Below, in pieces: positions 42,908 to 51,067 of a stretch of DNA of 64,000 bases. Made by a program: the position numbers and the translations under genes. Positions within the stretch are counted from its first letter, which is position 1, and every line of letters starts with the position of its first letter. The notes beneath the pieces are model-generated. The model worked only from the letters and a program-made list of their open reading frames with translations, was not told the DNA's origin and did no database searches. Source of the stretch: JAHEYG01 sp040403535 (GTDB lineage Bacteria > Bacteroidota > Bacteroidia > B-17B0 > Aurantibacillaceae); the NCBI GenBank assembly GCA_040403535.1, contig JBBAKL010000004.1, forward strand, positions 46,105-110,104. The letters run 5' to 3'.

Positions 42908-42936
42908 AAAACCCTCTCAAAAGAGAGGGTTTTTTG
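42908..42936 (+). terminator. Intrinsic terminator of eno
   Basis: A perfect 11-bp stem AAAACCCTCTC (42908-42918) / GAGAGGGTTTT (42923-42933) with an AAAA loop is followed by further T residues, immediately after the eno stop. Confidence 0.9.
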
Positions 42937-42993
42937 TTTAATGCCACTCCCGAAAATTTAAATGAAAAATAACAGAAATTAGGACTTTTTTTA

Positions 42994-43024
42994 TTTGTTT
43001 ATTATCTCACAGTCGTTAAATTTA
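42994..43024 (+). promoter_or_regulatory. Promoter of the citrate synthase gene
   Basis: TTTG (42994-42997), exactly 19 nt, then TAAATTTA (43017-43024), 7 of 8 to the -7 consensus with a perfect -33. The predicted start leaves about 15 nt before the ATG at 43046. Confidence 0.6.
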
Positions 43025-43045
43025 CACGGTTAAATCTTATACATA

Positions 43046-44374
43046 ATGGACAGATTAAAGGAAAAATTCCGTGAAAAAGCCACAGTGCTTTCTGCAGATA
43101 TAAAAGACATTATTAAAAATCATGGAGACCTTAAACTAGGAGAAATTACCGTTGCGCAAGTGTACCAAGGTATGCGCGGTATGTTAGGAATGGTTACTGA
43201 AACTTCTAAATTAGATCCTGAAGAAGGTATCCGTTTCAGAGGATATTCAATTCCTGAATTACGTAAACAATTACCAAAAGCTCCGGGTGGAACTGAACCA
43301 TTACCGGAAGGAATATTTTATTTAATGTTAGTTGGTGAATTACCTTCTCAGGAGGATGTAAATTTCATTACTAACGAGTGGATGAAACGCAGCCACGTTC
43401 CAAAGCACGTATTCGACGTTATTGAAAAATTACCGGTTGATACGCATCCAATGACCCAATTTGTGATTGGTGTTATGGCTATGCAAACCGAAAGCGTATT
43501 TGCGAAAGCGTATGCAAAAGGTATCAATAAAAAAGATTATTGGGATTATGTGTATGAAGATTCAATGAATCTGATTGCACGTTTACCTCGTATTGCAGCA
43601 TATATTTACCGTCGTAAATACAAAGGCGGTATTCATATTGAGCCGGATTCTAAATTAGATTGGGCAGCAAACTTCGCACACATGTTAGGATACGAGGCTT
43701 TTGATATGAAGCGTTTAATGCGTTTATATTTAACTATTCACGTTGACCATGAAGGTGGAAACGTTTCTGCTCACACCACTCACTTAGTAGGTTCTGCATT
43801 AAGCGATCCGTATTTAGCGTTTGCAGCAGGTATGAATGGTTTAGCCGGGCCTTTACACGGTTTAGCGAATCAGGAAGTATTAGGATGGATTATGGAGTTG
43901 AAAGAAACTTTAGGTGGTGGATTACCAACTAAAGAACAAATTGCAGAATACATCAAGAAAACTTTAGCTGAAGGAAAAGTAGTTCCTGGTTACGGTCACG
44001 CGGTATTACGTAAAACCGATCCACGTTTCTCTGCACAGCAAGATTTCTACCGTACCTACATTAAGCACGATGATATTTGTGAAATCGTTCAAATGATTTA
44101 CGAAGTAGCGCCTCCGATTTTAGAAGCTACCGGAAAAATCAAAAATCCATGGCCAAACGTGGATGCGCATTCAGGTGCATTATTAGTTCACTATGGCATG
44201 TATGAGTACGATTTCTATACTGTATTATTTGGTGTAAGCCGTGCATTAGGGGTGTTGGCGAGCTTAATTTGGGACCGTGCAACCGGTTCTCCAATCGAGC
44301 GCCCTGGCTCAACAACTACCGAAGCTATTAAAGCTAAAATTAAAGCAGCTCAGGCAGAAGCTAAGAAAGCATAA
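43046..44374 (+). CDS. gltA: Citrate synthase, eukaryotic (mitochondrial-like) type
   Basis: It condenses acetyl-CoA and oxaloacetate to citrate. At 442 aa it resembles animal mitochondrial citrate synthase far more than E. coli GltA. The stretches RGYSIPE, EPLPEG, YLTIHVDHEGGNVSAHT, GLAGPLHGLANQEVL, VVPGYGHAVLRKTDPR, NPWPNVDAHSG and FGVSRALGVL are the same or nearly the same as I remember for the pig enzyme. Catalytic His, His and Asp lie in the HGLANQ, GYGHAV and VDAHSG motifs (about residues 270, 315 and 370). It has no transit peptide. It would be expected to be a dimer without NADH allostery, by analogy. Confidence 0.95.
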   Translation: MDRLKEKFREKATVLSADIKDIIKNHGDLKLGEITVAQVYQGMRGMLGMVTETSKLDPEEGIRFRGYSIPELRKQLPKAPGGTEPLPEGIFYLMLVGELPSQEDVNFITNEWMKRSHVPKHVFDVIEKLPVDTHPMTQFVIGVMAMQTESVFAKAYAKGINKKDYWDYVYEDSMNLIARLPRIAAYIYRRKYKGGIHIEPDSKLDWAANFAHMLGYEAFDMKRLMRLYLTIHVDHEGGNVSAHTTHLVGSALSDPYLAFAAGMNGLAGPLHGLANQEVLGWIMELKETLGGGLPTKEQIAEYIKKTLAEGKVVPGYGHAVLRKTDPRFSAQQDFYRTYIKHDDICEIVQMIYEVAPPILEATGKIKNPWPNVDAHSGALLVHYGMYEYDFYTVLFGVSRALGVLASLIWDRATGSPIERPGSTTTEAIKAKIKAAQAEAKKA

Positions 44375-44378
44375 AGAC

Positions 44379-44405
44379 AAACCCCGGCTTAGGTCGGGGT
44401 TTTTT
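44379..44405 (+). terminator. Intrinsic terminator of the citrate synthase gene
   Basis: AAACCCCG (44379-44386) pairs with CGGGGTTT (44395-44402) around an 8-nt loop, followed by T residues. It lies just after the gene's stop and 20 nt before mnmE. Confidence 0.85.
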
Positions 44406-44425
44406 GATTAAAGAAAGTTTACCAG

Positions 44426-45817
44426 ATGAAAATTATTTTAAACGATACCATAACGGCCCTCGCCACTCCGCACGGAAGCGGCGCTATTGCCGTTATTCGC
44501 ATGAGCGGAAAAAAAACGTTTCAAATAATTGATGAGCTATTTTTTGATAAAGGATTAAGGTCAAAAAAAATTGCCGAACAAAAAGGGTACACCATTCATT
44601 TTGGTATTATTGCGGAAGGCGATATTGTTATTGACGAAGTACTGGTAAGTGTATTTCGCAATCCGCATTCGTATACCGGAGAAGATTCAGTAGAGATTTC
44701 CTGTCACGGTTCGCCGTATATTCAGCAACAAATTTTACAGTTGTTACTGAAACATGGCGCACGCATGGCTAATCCCGGTGAATTTACATTACGTGCCTTC
44801 TTAAATGGAAAATTTGATTTATCACAAGCGGAAGCTGTTGCCGATTTAATAGCCAGTAATTCGGGATTATCGCATCAGGTAGCTATGCAGCAAATGCGCG
44901 GTGGTTTCTCCAGCAAAATAAAAATACTGCGCGATCATTTAGTCAATTTCGCATCACTAATAGAATTAGAGTTGGATTTTAGTGAAGAGGATGTGGAATT
45001 TGCTGACAGAACGGATTTAAAAAAATTAGTGCACAGTATCATTGGCATTATTGAGAAGCTGGTGATGAGCTTTGAGGTGGGGAATGTGATTAAAAACGGA
45101 ATTCCTGTAGCCATTGTTGGTAAACCAAACGCGGGTAAGTCCACATTGTTGAATGTGCTATTAGAAGATGACAGAGCCATTGTGAGTGATATCCCGGGTA
45201 CCACGCGCGATACGATTGAAGATGAGATGATCATTGATGGTGTATTGTTCCGTTTTATTGATACTGCCGGCATTAGAACTACCACCGATGTGATTGAGCA
45301 AATAGGGGTGAACAAAGCTTTTGATGCGATTAAAAAATCGGCAATAGTTGTTTATTTATTTGACGCGCATGAAATCAGCAGCGGCGATTTAAAACTCGAA
45401 ATTGATTTAATAAAAGGGCACATTGGTACTTCTCAATTGGTGATTGTAGCCAATAAATTAGACACTGAGAACTTAGCTGATCTTAAAAAAGAATTTGCCG
45501 CTTATGATGTGATTTATATTTCGGCGAAGGAGCATAAAAACATTGATGAGCTCAAACATAAATTAGTTGGTTTATTTGATGCACGTACTGTGAATACTAC
45601 TGACACCATTGTTACCAACGCACGACACGTAGAATCCTTGAAACGTGCTAATACCGCATTACAAAAAGTAATTATCGGATTGGACACCAACATTGCCGGC
45701 GATTTATTGGCTGTAGAAATCCGTTACGCGTTAGATGAATTAGGAAGTATCACCGGTGAGGTGACCAACGAAGACCTCCTGGATTCCATCTTTACCCGTT
45801 TTTGTATCGGGAAGTAA
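44426..45817 (+). CDS. mnmE: tRNA modification GTPase MnmE
   Basis: With MnmG it installs the 5-carboxymethylaminomethyl group on wobble U34 of tRNAs. The 463 aa fit the family. The N-terminal formyl-THF-binding domain has DTITALATPHGSGAIAVIRMSG. The inserted G domain (about 220-380) has GKPNAGKSTLLN, the TTRD switch in PGTTRDTIED, DTAGI and NKLD. The C-terminus ends FCIGK, the conserved catalytic-Cys motif C(I/V)GK. Its stop abuts the fdhA stop with no intervening base. Confidence 0.97.
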   Translation: MKIILNDTITALATPHGSGAIAVIRMSGKKTFQIIDELFFDKGLRSKKIAEQKGYTIHFGIIAEGDIVIDEVLVSVFRNPHSYTGEDSVEISCHGSPYIQQQILQLLLKHGARMANPGEFTLRAFLNGKFDLSQAEAVADLIASNSGLSHQVAMQQMRGGFSSKIKILRDHLVNFASLIELELDFSEEDVEFADRTDLKKLVHSIIGIIEKLVMSFEVGNVIKNGIPVAIVGKPNAGKSTLLNVLLEDDRAIVSDIPGTTRDTIEDEMIIDGVLFRFIDTAGIRTTTDVIEQIGVNKAFDAIKKSAIVVYLFDAHEISSGDLKLEIDLIKGHIGTSQLVIVANKLDTENLADLKKEFAAYDVIYISAKEHKNIDELKHKLVGLFDARTVNTTDTIVTNARHVESLKRANTALQKVIIGLDTNIAGDLLAVEIRYALDELGSITGEVTNEDLLDSIFTRFCIGK

Positions 45818-48550
45818 TTATTTTACTTTTTCCTTATACTTCCCTTTACTCTTTCTGATATTTACTGCTACTACTTTGTATTCAGGACACATGGCTTCTG
45901 AGTCGTGAACGCTTGATGTGATATTGTTCATCATAATCTCCGGGAAGTGGAAAGTAGAGCTTAAGATACCGGGCTTTACTTCATCGGTTATTTTTGCTTT
46001 TACATCTACCTTACCACGTGCGCTTATTACACACACCATGTCACCATTACTGATAAGATGTTTCTTGGCATCAGCAGGATTGATCATCAAATAATCTTCC
46101 TTCAATATTTTCGCATTGTTGGTACGGCGTGTCATAGCCCCGCAATTGTAATGCTCTAATTCACGGTTAGTAGTGATGATATACGGGAATTCATTGCCGT
46201 TCTCAATTAATTCTTTCGTCTCGGCCCAACTATTGTGAATGAATTTTCCTTTTCCGCGCTTAAATTCATTAATGTGTAATAAATCAGAATCGGTGCCATC
46301 TTTCGCCACCGGCCATTGTAAACCATTATCGCCAAGTAATTCCCACTTCACACCTGCAAAGAATGGAACGATCTTCGAAATTTCTTTTTCTAATAAAGTA
46401 GCAGGATTATAATCTTCTTGTTTGTAGCCCATGCGGTTCATGATGTCTACAATAATTTGTCCGTCGGGCTTGGTGCCTGCAACCGGCTCCACCACTTTTT
46501 GTACGCGTTGAATTCTTCTTTCGCCATTGGTAAATGTTCCGCTCTTCTCGAGGAAAGAAGCACCCGGTAAAACAACATCAGCAAGTTTTGCAGTTTCGGT
46601 CATAAATAATTCCTGCACTACAAATAAATCCAGCTTGCTTAAGGCGTTTACTACATGATGCGTGTTAGGATCGGTTTGCGCCATGTCTTCACCAATTACC
46701 CATAAAGCTTTTAATTTACCGGCTAATGCCGCATCGTACATTTGCGGAATTTTATAACCGATATAGTCAGGTAATTTGGCACCGTAAAAATCTTCGTATA
46801 ATTTATGATTGTTTGGATCAGTAACATCTAAATAACCTGCTCCTTGGTGAGGCTGACAACCCATATCGGCTGCGCCCTGCACGTTGTTCTGTCCGCGTAA
46901 CGGATTTACACCAACACCACGTTTACCAATGTTACCGGTAATCATCGCTAAATCGGCAATCAACATAACGGTGTAAGTTCCCTGCGAGTGTTCAGTAACA
47001 CCTAATCCGTGGAATGACATGGCACGTTCTGCTTTTGCATAAGCGAGAGTAGCATCACGAACTAATTCTTTATTTACACCTGTTACGTTTTCAAGTTCAT
47101 TAATATCTTGTTTTAATACCTGCTGTTTAAAATCTTCGTAGCCTTCGGTTCTGCTGTTGATAAAATCTTTATCCTCTAAACCTTCTGTTATGATGTAATA
47201 CAACATCATGTTTAATAAAGCTACGTTTGTACCCGGGCGTAACTGTAAATGGAACTGAGCGTATCTGGCTAATTCAGTGCGACGAGGATCAATTACAATG
47301 AGCGTTTTGCCCTTCATGGCCTGTTGCTTGATTTTTGCACCGGTAACAGGATGCGCATCAGTTGGATTAGCACCAATTACCATCATACAATCCGTGTATT
47401 TCAAATCCTTAATAGAATTGGTGGCTGCTCCGGTACCAAATGTTCTTTGCATGCCTAATGCAGTAGGTGAGTGGCACACACGCGCGCAACTATCAATGTT
47501 ATTCGTGCCAATTACCGCACGAATAAATTTCTGCATTAAGTAATTTTCTTCGTTAGTACAACGTGCCGAAGAAATTCCCGCAATGGCATCTGCGCCATTT
47601 GTATTTTTTATTTCTGTGAGTTTATTGGCGATGTAATCATACGCTTCATCCCAAGTGGCCGGTTCAAATTTGCCGTTGCGTTTAATTAATGGTGTGCGTA
47701 AACGTTCCGGGTGATTGTAGAAAGAAAATGCAAAACGACCTTTTAAGCAGGTATGTCCCTGATTTGCTTCTGCTTCAACCGGTGCCTGAATGGATTTTAC
47801 CTTTCCTCCCTGTGAGGCTACTTCCAAATTGCAACCTACACCACAATACGTACACACCGTGCGTGTTTTGTTCAAATTAGCAACCGATTTGGATTCAAAA
47901 ATATCGGAAATGGCTGAGGTTGGACAAGCCTGAGCACAAGCGCCGCAGCTTACACAATCCGATTTTTCGAAGGTAGTATCTAAACCTTTAATGATATGCG
48001 AATCGAAACCACGACCGGCCATACTCAATACAAATTGTCCTTGCACCTCGTCGCAGGCACGCACACAGCGGAAACAATTAATACATTTTGAAAAATCGGA
48101 GGTCATATAAGCATGACTCAAATCTTTTTGACGGTCTAAATGATTTTTTCCTTCCGGGTATCTAACGTCGCGTACCCCTACCTTTGCGGCAACGGTTTGT
48201 AATTCACAATTATTATTTACCTCGCAGGTTAAGCAATCGAGTGGGTGGTCGGTTAAAACCAATTCCACAATGTTTTTTCTTAATTTCTGAATACGCTCCG
48301 AATGTGGGAAAATATAAGAACCCGCCATTACAGGCGTGTGGCAAGAGGCCTGTGATTTAACAGGTCCGTTTTCTTTTAAAGCTACATCCACACTACACAC
48401 ACGGCACGAACCAAAGGGGTCGAGGTTAGGTGCATCGCAAAGTGTAGGGATATAATCTTTCCCGAAGTTTCTTTTTAAAAACGCAAGAATCGTTTCACCT
48501 TCGTTAATCTCGTAAGGCTTATTGTCGATATAGGCAATATTTTTGTTCAT
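45818..48550 (-). CDS. NAD-linked formate dehydrogenase, molybdopterin catalytic subunit
   Basis: It oxidises formate to CO2 in the cytosol; no Tat signal is present. The 910-aa order is: [2Fe-2S] domain (CDAPNLDPFGSCRVC), His-ligated [4Fe-4S] (HPLDCLTCEVNNNC), two ferredoxin-type [4Fe-4S] motifs (CINCFRCVRAC; CVSCGACAQACPT), then the Mo-bis-MGD domains opening with CTYCGVGCNLEV. The active-site position is cysteine, not selenocysteine (SCARVCHSPT, about residue 365). The NuoG-like N-terminus plus the NuoEF-like partner makes this an FdsA-type enzyme. It is the last gene of the fhs-fdhD-NuoEF-fdhA operon (8-nt gap). Confidence 0.95.
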   Translation of the reverse strand: MNKNIAYIDNKPYEINEGETILAFLKRNFGKDYIPTLCDAPNLDPFGSCRVCSVDVALKENGPVKSQASCHTPVMAGSYIFPHSERIQKLRKNIVELVLTDHPLDCLTCEVNNNCELQTVAAKVGVRDVRYPEGKNHLDRQKDLSHAYMTSDFSKCINCFRCVRACDEVQGQFVLSMAGRGFDSHIIKGLDTTFEKSDCVSCGACAQACPTSAISDIFESKSVANLNKTRTVCTYCGVGCNLEVASQGGKVKSIQAPVEAEANQGHTCLKGRFAFSFYNHPERLRTPLIKRNGKFEPATWDEAYDYIANKLTEIKNTNGADAIAGISSARCTNEENYLMQKFIRAVIGTNNIDSCARVCHSPTALGMQRTFGTGAATNSIKDLKYTDCMMVIGANPTDAHPVTGAKIKQQAMKGKTLIVIDPRRTELARYAQFHLQLRPGTNVALLNMMLYYIITEGLEDKDFINSRTEGYEDFKQQVLKQDINELENVTGVNKELVRDATLAYAKAERAMSFHGLGVTEHSQGTYTVMLIADLAMITGNIGKRGVGVNPLRGQNNVQGAADMGCQPHQGAGYLDVTDPNNHKLYEDFYGAKLPDYIGYKIPQMYDAALAGKLKALWVIGEDMAQTDPNTHHVVNALSKLDLFVVQELFMTETAKLADVVLPGASFLEKSGTFTNGERRIQRVQKVVEPVAGTKPDGQIIVDIMNRMGYKQEDYNPATLLEKEISKIVPFFAGVKWELLGDNGLQWPVAKDGTDSDLLHINEFKRGKGKFIHNSWAETKELIENGNEFPYIITTNRELEHYNCGAMTRRTNNAKILKEDYLMINPADAKKHLISNGDMVCVISARGKVDVKAKITDEVKPGILSSTFHFPEIMMNNITSSVHDSEAMCPEYKVVAVNIRKSKGKYKEKVK

Positions 48551-48558
48551 AGCGTAAT

Positions 48559-50211
48559 TTATTTAGTGAAATATTGTTTTAATTCTTTATCGAAGTATTG
48601 CAAAGCATTTTTTACCGGTAAAGGTAATCCGCCACCCAATGCGCAGAGTGATCCGGTTTCCATGGTTTCCAATAAATCGGTGATTAATTCTTTTTCTATT
48701 TTGTATTTAGAGGTTCTTGCTTTGTTAATGAGCTCGTAACCGCGCGTAGAGCCTAAACGGCAAGGGAAACATTTACCGCAACTTTCGTGTGCCGTAAACT
48801 GAAACAAATGTTCGATGTATTTTATGATCGGAAATTTTTCAGGTAAACAAACCACTGAAGCATGGCCTAATAAAAATCCGTTTTCGGAGAACGATTCAAA
48901 ATCTACCGTTAAGTTTTTTACTTTGTTTAACGGAACCAATCCGCCTAATGGTCCACCAATATGCATGGCTTTTACTTTTTTCTTAAAGCCACCACCTAAT
49001 TTTTTAAATACGAAATCTAACGGTGTGCCCATATCCACTTCGTAAACGCCGGGTTTATTGAAGAAACTATCCAATGAAACTAATTTGGTTCCTGTTGAGC
49101 GTCCTCGGCCAATTGTTGCAAATTGTTTACCGCCATTTTTAATGATATATGGAATGCAAGCCAATGTTTCAACATTGTTAACTACAGTTGGCTTATTGAA
49201 TAAACCTTGTTGGGTAGGGAAGGGCGGACGTACACGCACTTCAGGACGTTGTCCTTCAATGGAAGATAAAAGTGCTGTTTCTTCACCGCAAATGTAAGCG
49301 CCTTGTGCACGAATAATTTTAAAATCGTAATTGAAATTGGTACCGCAAATGCTTTCTCCTAGTAATTTCTTCGCGCGCAAATCATCAATGGCTTTTTGTG
49401 TAATCTCAATGGCTTCCGGATATTCGGCACGAATGTAAAGTACACCTGTATTTGCTCCTGTAATATATCCGGCAATCATCATACCCAGTAATACTGAATG
49501 GGGTTGTTGTTCTAACAAATAACGATCGGAGTACGCGCCCGGATCGCCTTCATCGGCATTACAAACAATAAATTTTATTTTTCCTTCGGTGTTTTTACAG
49601 GATTCGAGTTTAAAAGAGATCGGAAAACCTGCACCGCCTCGTCCGCGTAATCCTGAGTCTTTCAGTTCACTTAATAAATCATCAGGACTACGTTTTAAGG
49701 CTTCTGTTAAAGTAAAATAGTATTCATCAATACCCGGAAAATGCCCGGTTAAAACTTGCGTTCCTAAATGTGTGGTGTTGTAGGTTCCTTCACTTTTAAA
49801 ATTTCCTTTTTTAATATCTGAAATTTTAGAAATGTCGGTTCCTGAATAATTTTTTCCGTTATAATTAAACGTGTTGTTTTCGTGGCAACGGCCCATGCAA
49901 CACATTTCACCTATTTCATCTTTTTTAAAGTAACGGCCTAATTTTTTCTTTAAGCCTTCTTGTGTTCCGGCTGTTAAACATGAGCTGCCATTACACACAT
50001 ATACTTTTTTTCCTTTATTCTCTTCACGAAGAAAATCGTAAAAACTTACGGTACCGTAAACATTAGCTTTACCAATTAAAAATTCGTTAGCCAGTTTTTC
50101 CATTTCTGTTTTGGAAGGGGTTCCGGTACGCTTGGCGGCAATACCTAATTCCTCAAACAGGTTTTCGGTTAAACCTTTTCTTCCTGATAATTCACTTAAG
50201 TTTTTTGACAT
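48559..50211 (-). CDS. Formate dehydrogenase diaphorase subunit, NuoE-NuoF fusion
   Basis: It passes electrons from the catalytic subunit to NAD. The 550-aa protein joins two Nuo-type domains. The N-terminal 140 residues are NuoE/FdsG-like, with a [2Fe-2S] site from CNGSSC and CCMGRC. From about 150 it is NuoF/FdsB-like: FMN/NADH loop GLRGRGGAGFP, NADEGDPGAYSDR, GAYICGEETALLSS, SLBB region, and the C-terminal [4Fe-4S] motif ESCGKCFPCR. In Cupriavidus-type FDH these are separate genes, so the fusion is notable. It lies between fdhD and the catalytic subunit gene. Confidence 0.93.
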   Translation of the reverse strand: MSKNLSELSGRKGLTENLFEELGIAAKRTGTPSKTEMEKLANEFLIGKANVYGTVSFYDFLREENKGKKVYVCNGSSCLTAGTQEGLKKKLGRYFKKDEIGEMCCMGRCHENNTFNYNGKNYSGTDISKISDIKKGNFKSEGTYNTTHLGTQVLTGHFPGIDEYYFTLTEALKRSPDDLLSELKDSGLRGRGGAGFPISFKLESCKNTEGKIKFIVCNADEGDPGAYSDRYLLEQQPHSVLLGMMIAGYITGANTGVLYIRAEYPEAIEITQKAIDDLRAKKLLGESICGTNFNYDFKIIRAQGAYICGEETALLSSIEGQRPEVRVRPPFPTQQGLFNKPTVVNNVETLACIPYIIKNGGKQFATIGRGRSTGTKLVSLDSFFNKPGVYEVDMGTPLDFVFKKLGGGFKKKVKAMHIGGPLGGLVPLNKVKNLTVDFESFSENGFLLGHASVVCLPEKFPIIKYIEHLFQFTAHESCGKCFPCRLGSTRGYELINKARTSKYKIEKELITDLLETMETGSLCALGGGLPLPVKNALQYFDKELKQYFTK

Positions 50212-50221
50212 AACAAAATGT

Positions 50222-51058
50222 TTAAATGGCTTTGAGCCAATTATTGTTTTCTTTTAAATCTTTTATTTTTTCGGGGTGACTATACACCGTAAAGTAATTG
50301 TTGCGGCAAAAGGCCATTAATGTAATTCCGAGTTCTTTCGAGAAATCTACCGCTAAAGTTGAAGGAGCGGAAACCGATGCTAAAAACGGAATACCTGCAA
50401 TGAAGCATTTGCTGACGATTTCATAAGAAATGCGTCCGCTTACAATTAAACATTTCGCCTGATTTAATTTTTTTTGAAGTAATAAATCGCCAATCACTTT
50501 ATCAACGGCATTATGTCGGCCAATATCCTCCTGAAGACTTAATAATTCTCCGCTAAGTGTAAATGCGGCAGAAGCATGTGAACCACCCGATTGTTTAAAT
50601 GTGCTTTGTTTTGAATTCATGGCATCGAAAATTTTTCCTACTAACTCCGGTTCTAATTGGGCAGTAGGTAGTATTGTATCATGTGATGCGTTGTTTAACT
50701 CTTCCAATTCTGTTTTTCCGCAAATGCCACAAGAGGTTACAGATAACAGATTGCGTTTATTTAAATACTTATCACGGATTTTACTGGGGTCTATTTTGGC
50801 GTTTACTTCAACCGGATGATGCAGGTTATCTGTTTTAATAATTTCAATTATTGGATTTTCATTTTTATCCTTATAAATATCTTCCGTAAAAAGCAAACCT
50901 CTTACAAGTTCTTCATCATGGCCGGGGCAGCGCATAGTAATGGTAAAAACCTCACCATTAATAAAAATTTTAAGAGGACCTTCCACTACTAAAGAATCAT
51001 TTACCTCATGAAAATTTTCATGAGTGTATTTAATTCCTTTGTAGTTGAGAGTACTCAT
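50222..51058 (-). CDS. fdhD: Formate dehydrogenase accessory sulfurtransferase FdhD
   Basis: It transfers sulfur from cysteine desulfurase to the Mo cofactor, activating formate dehydrogenase. The 278 aa match the family. The catalytic CxxC is in SVTSCGICGKTE (about residues 115-122). Other family segments are TMRCPGHDEELVRGLLFTE, GGSHASAAFTLSGE, QEDIGRHNAVDKVIG and SGRISYEIVSKC. Its location beside fdhA is functionally expected; spacing is 9-10 nt on both sides. Confidence 0.96.
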   Translation of the reverse strand: MSTLNYKGIKYTHENFHEVNDSLVVEGPLKIFINGEVFTITMRCPGHDEELVRGLLFTEDIYKDKNENPIIEIIKTDNLHHPVEVNAKIDPSKIRDKYLNKRNLLSVTSCGICGKTELEELNNASHDTILPTAQLEPELVGKIFDAMNSKQSTFKQSGGSHASAAFTLSGELLSLQEDIGRHNAVDKVIGDLLLQKKLNQAKCLIVSGRISYEIVSKCFIAGIPFLASVSAPSTLAVDFSKELGITLMAFCRNNYFTVYSHPEKIKDLKENNNWLKAI

Positions 51059-51067
51059 ATAATTATT

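Noticed and set aside
45818..48550. Selenocysteine (UGA) in the formate dehydrogenase
   Set aside because: The active-site position is an ordinary cysteine codon and the frame has no internal UGA.
47277..49297. Plus-strand open frames opposite the formate dehydrogenase genes
   Set aside because: They have no family motifs or upstream signals and are fully covered by strongly supported minus-strand genes.
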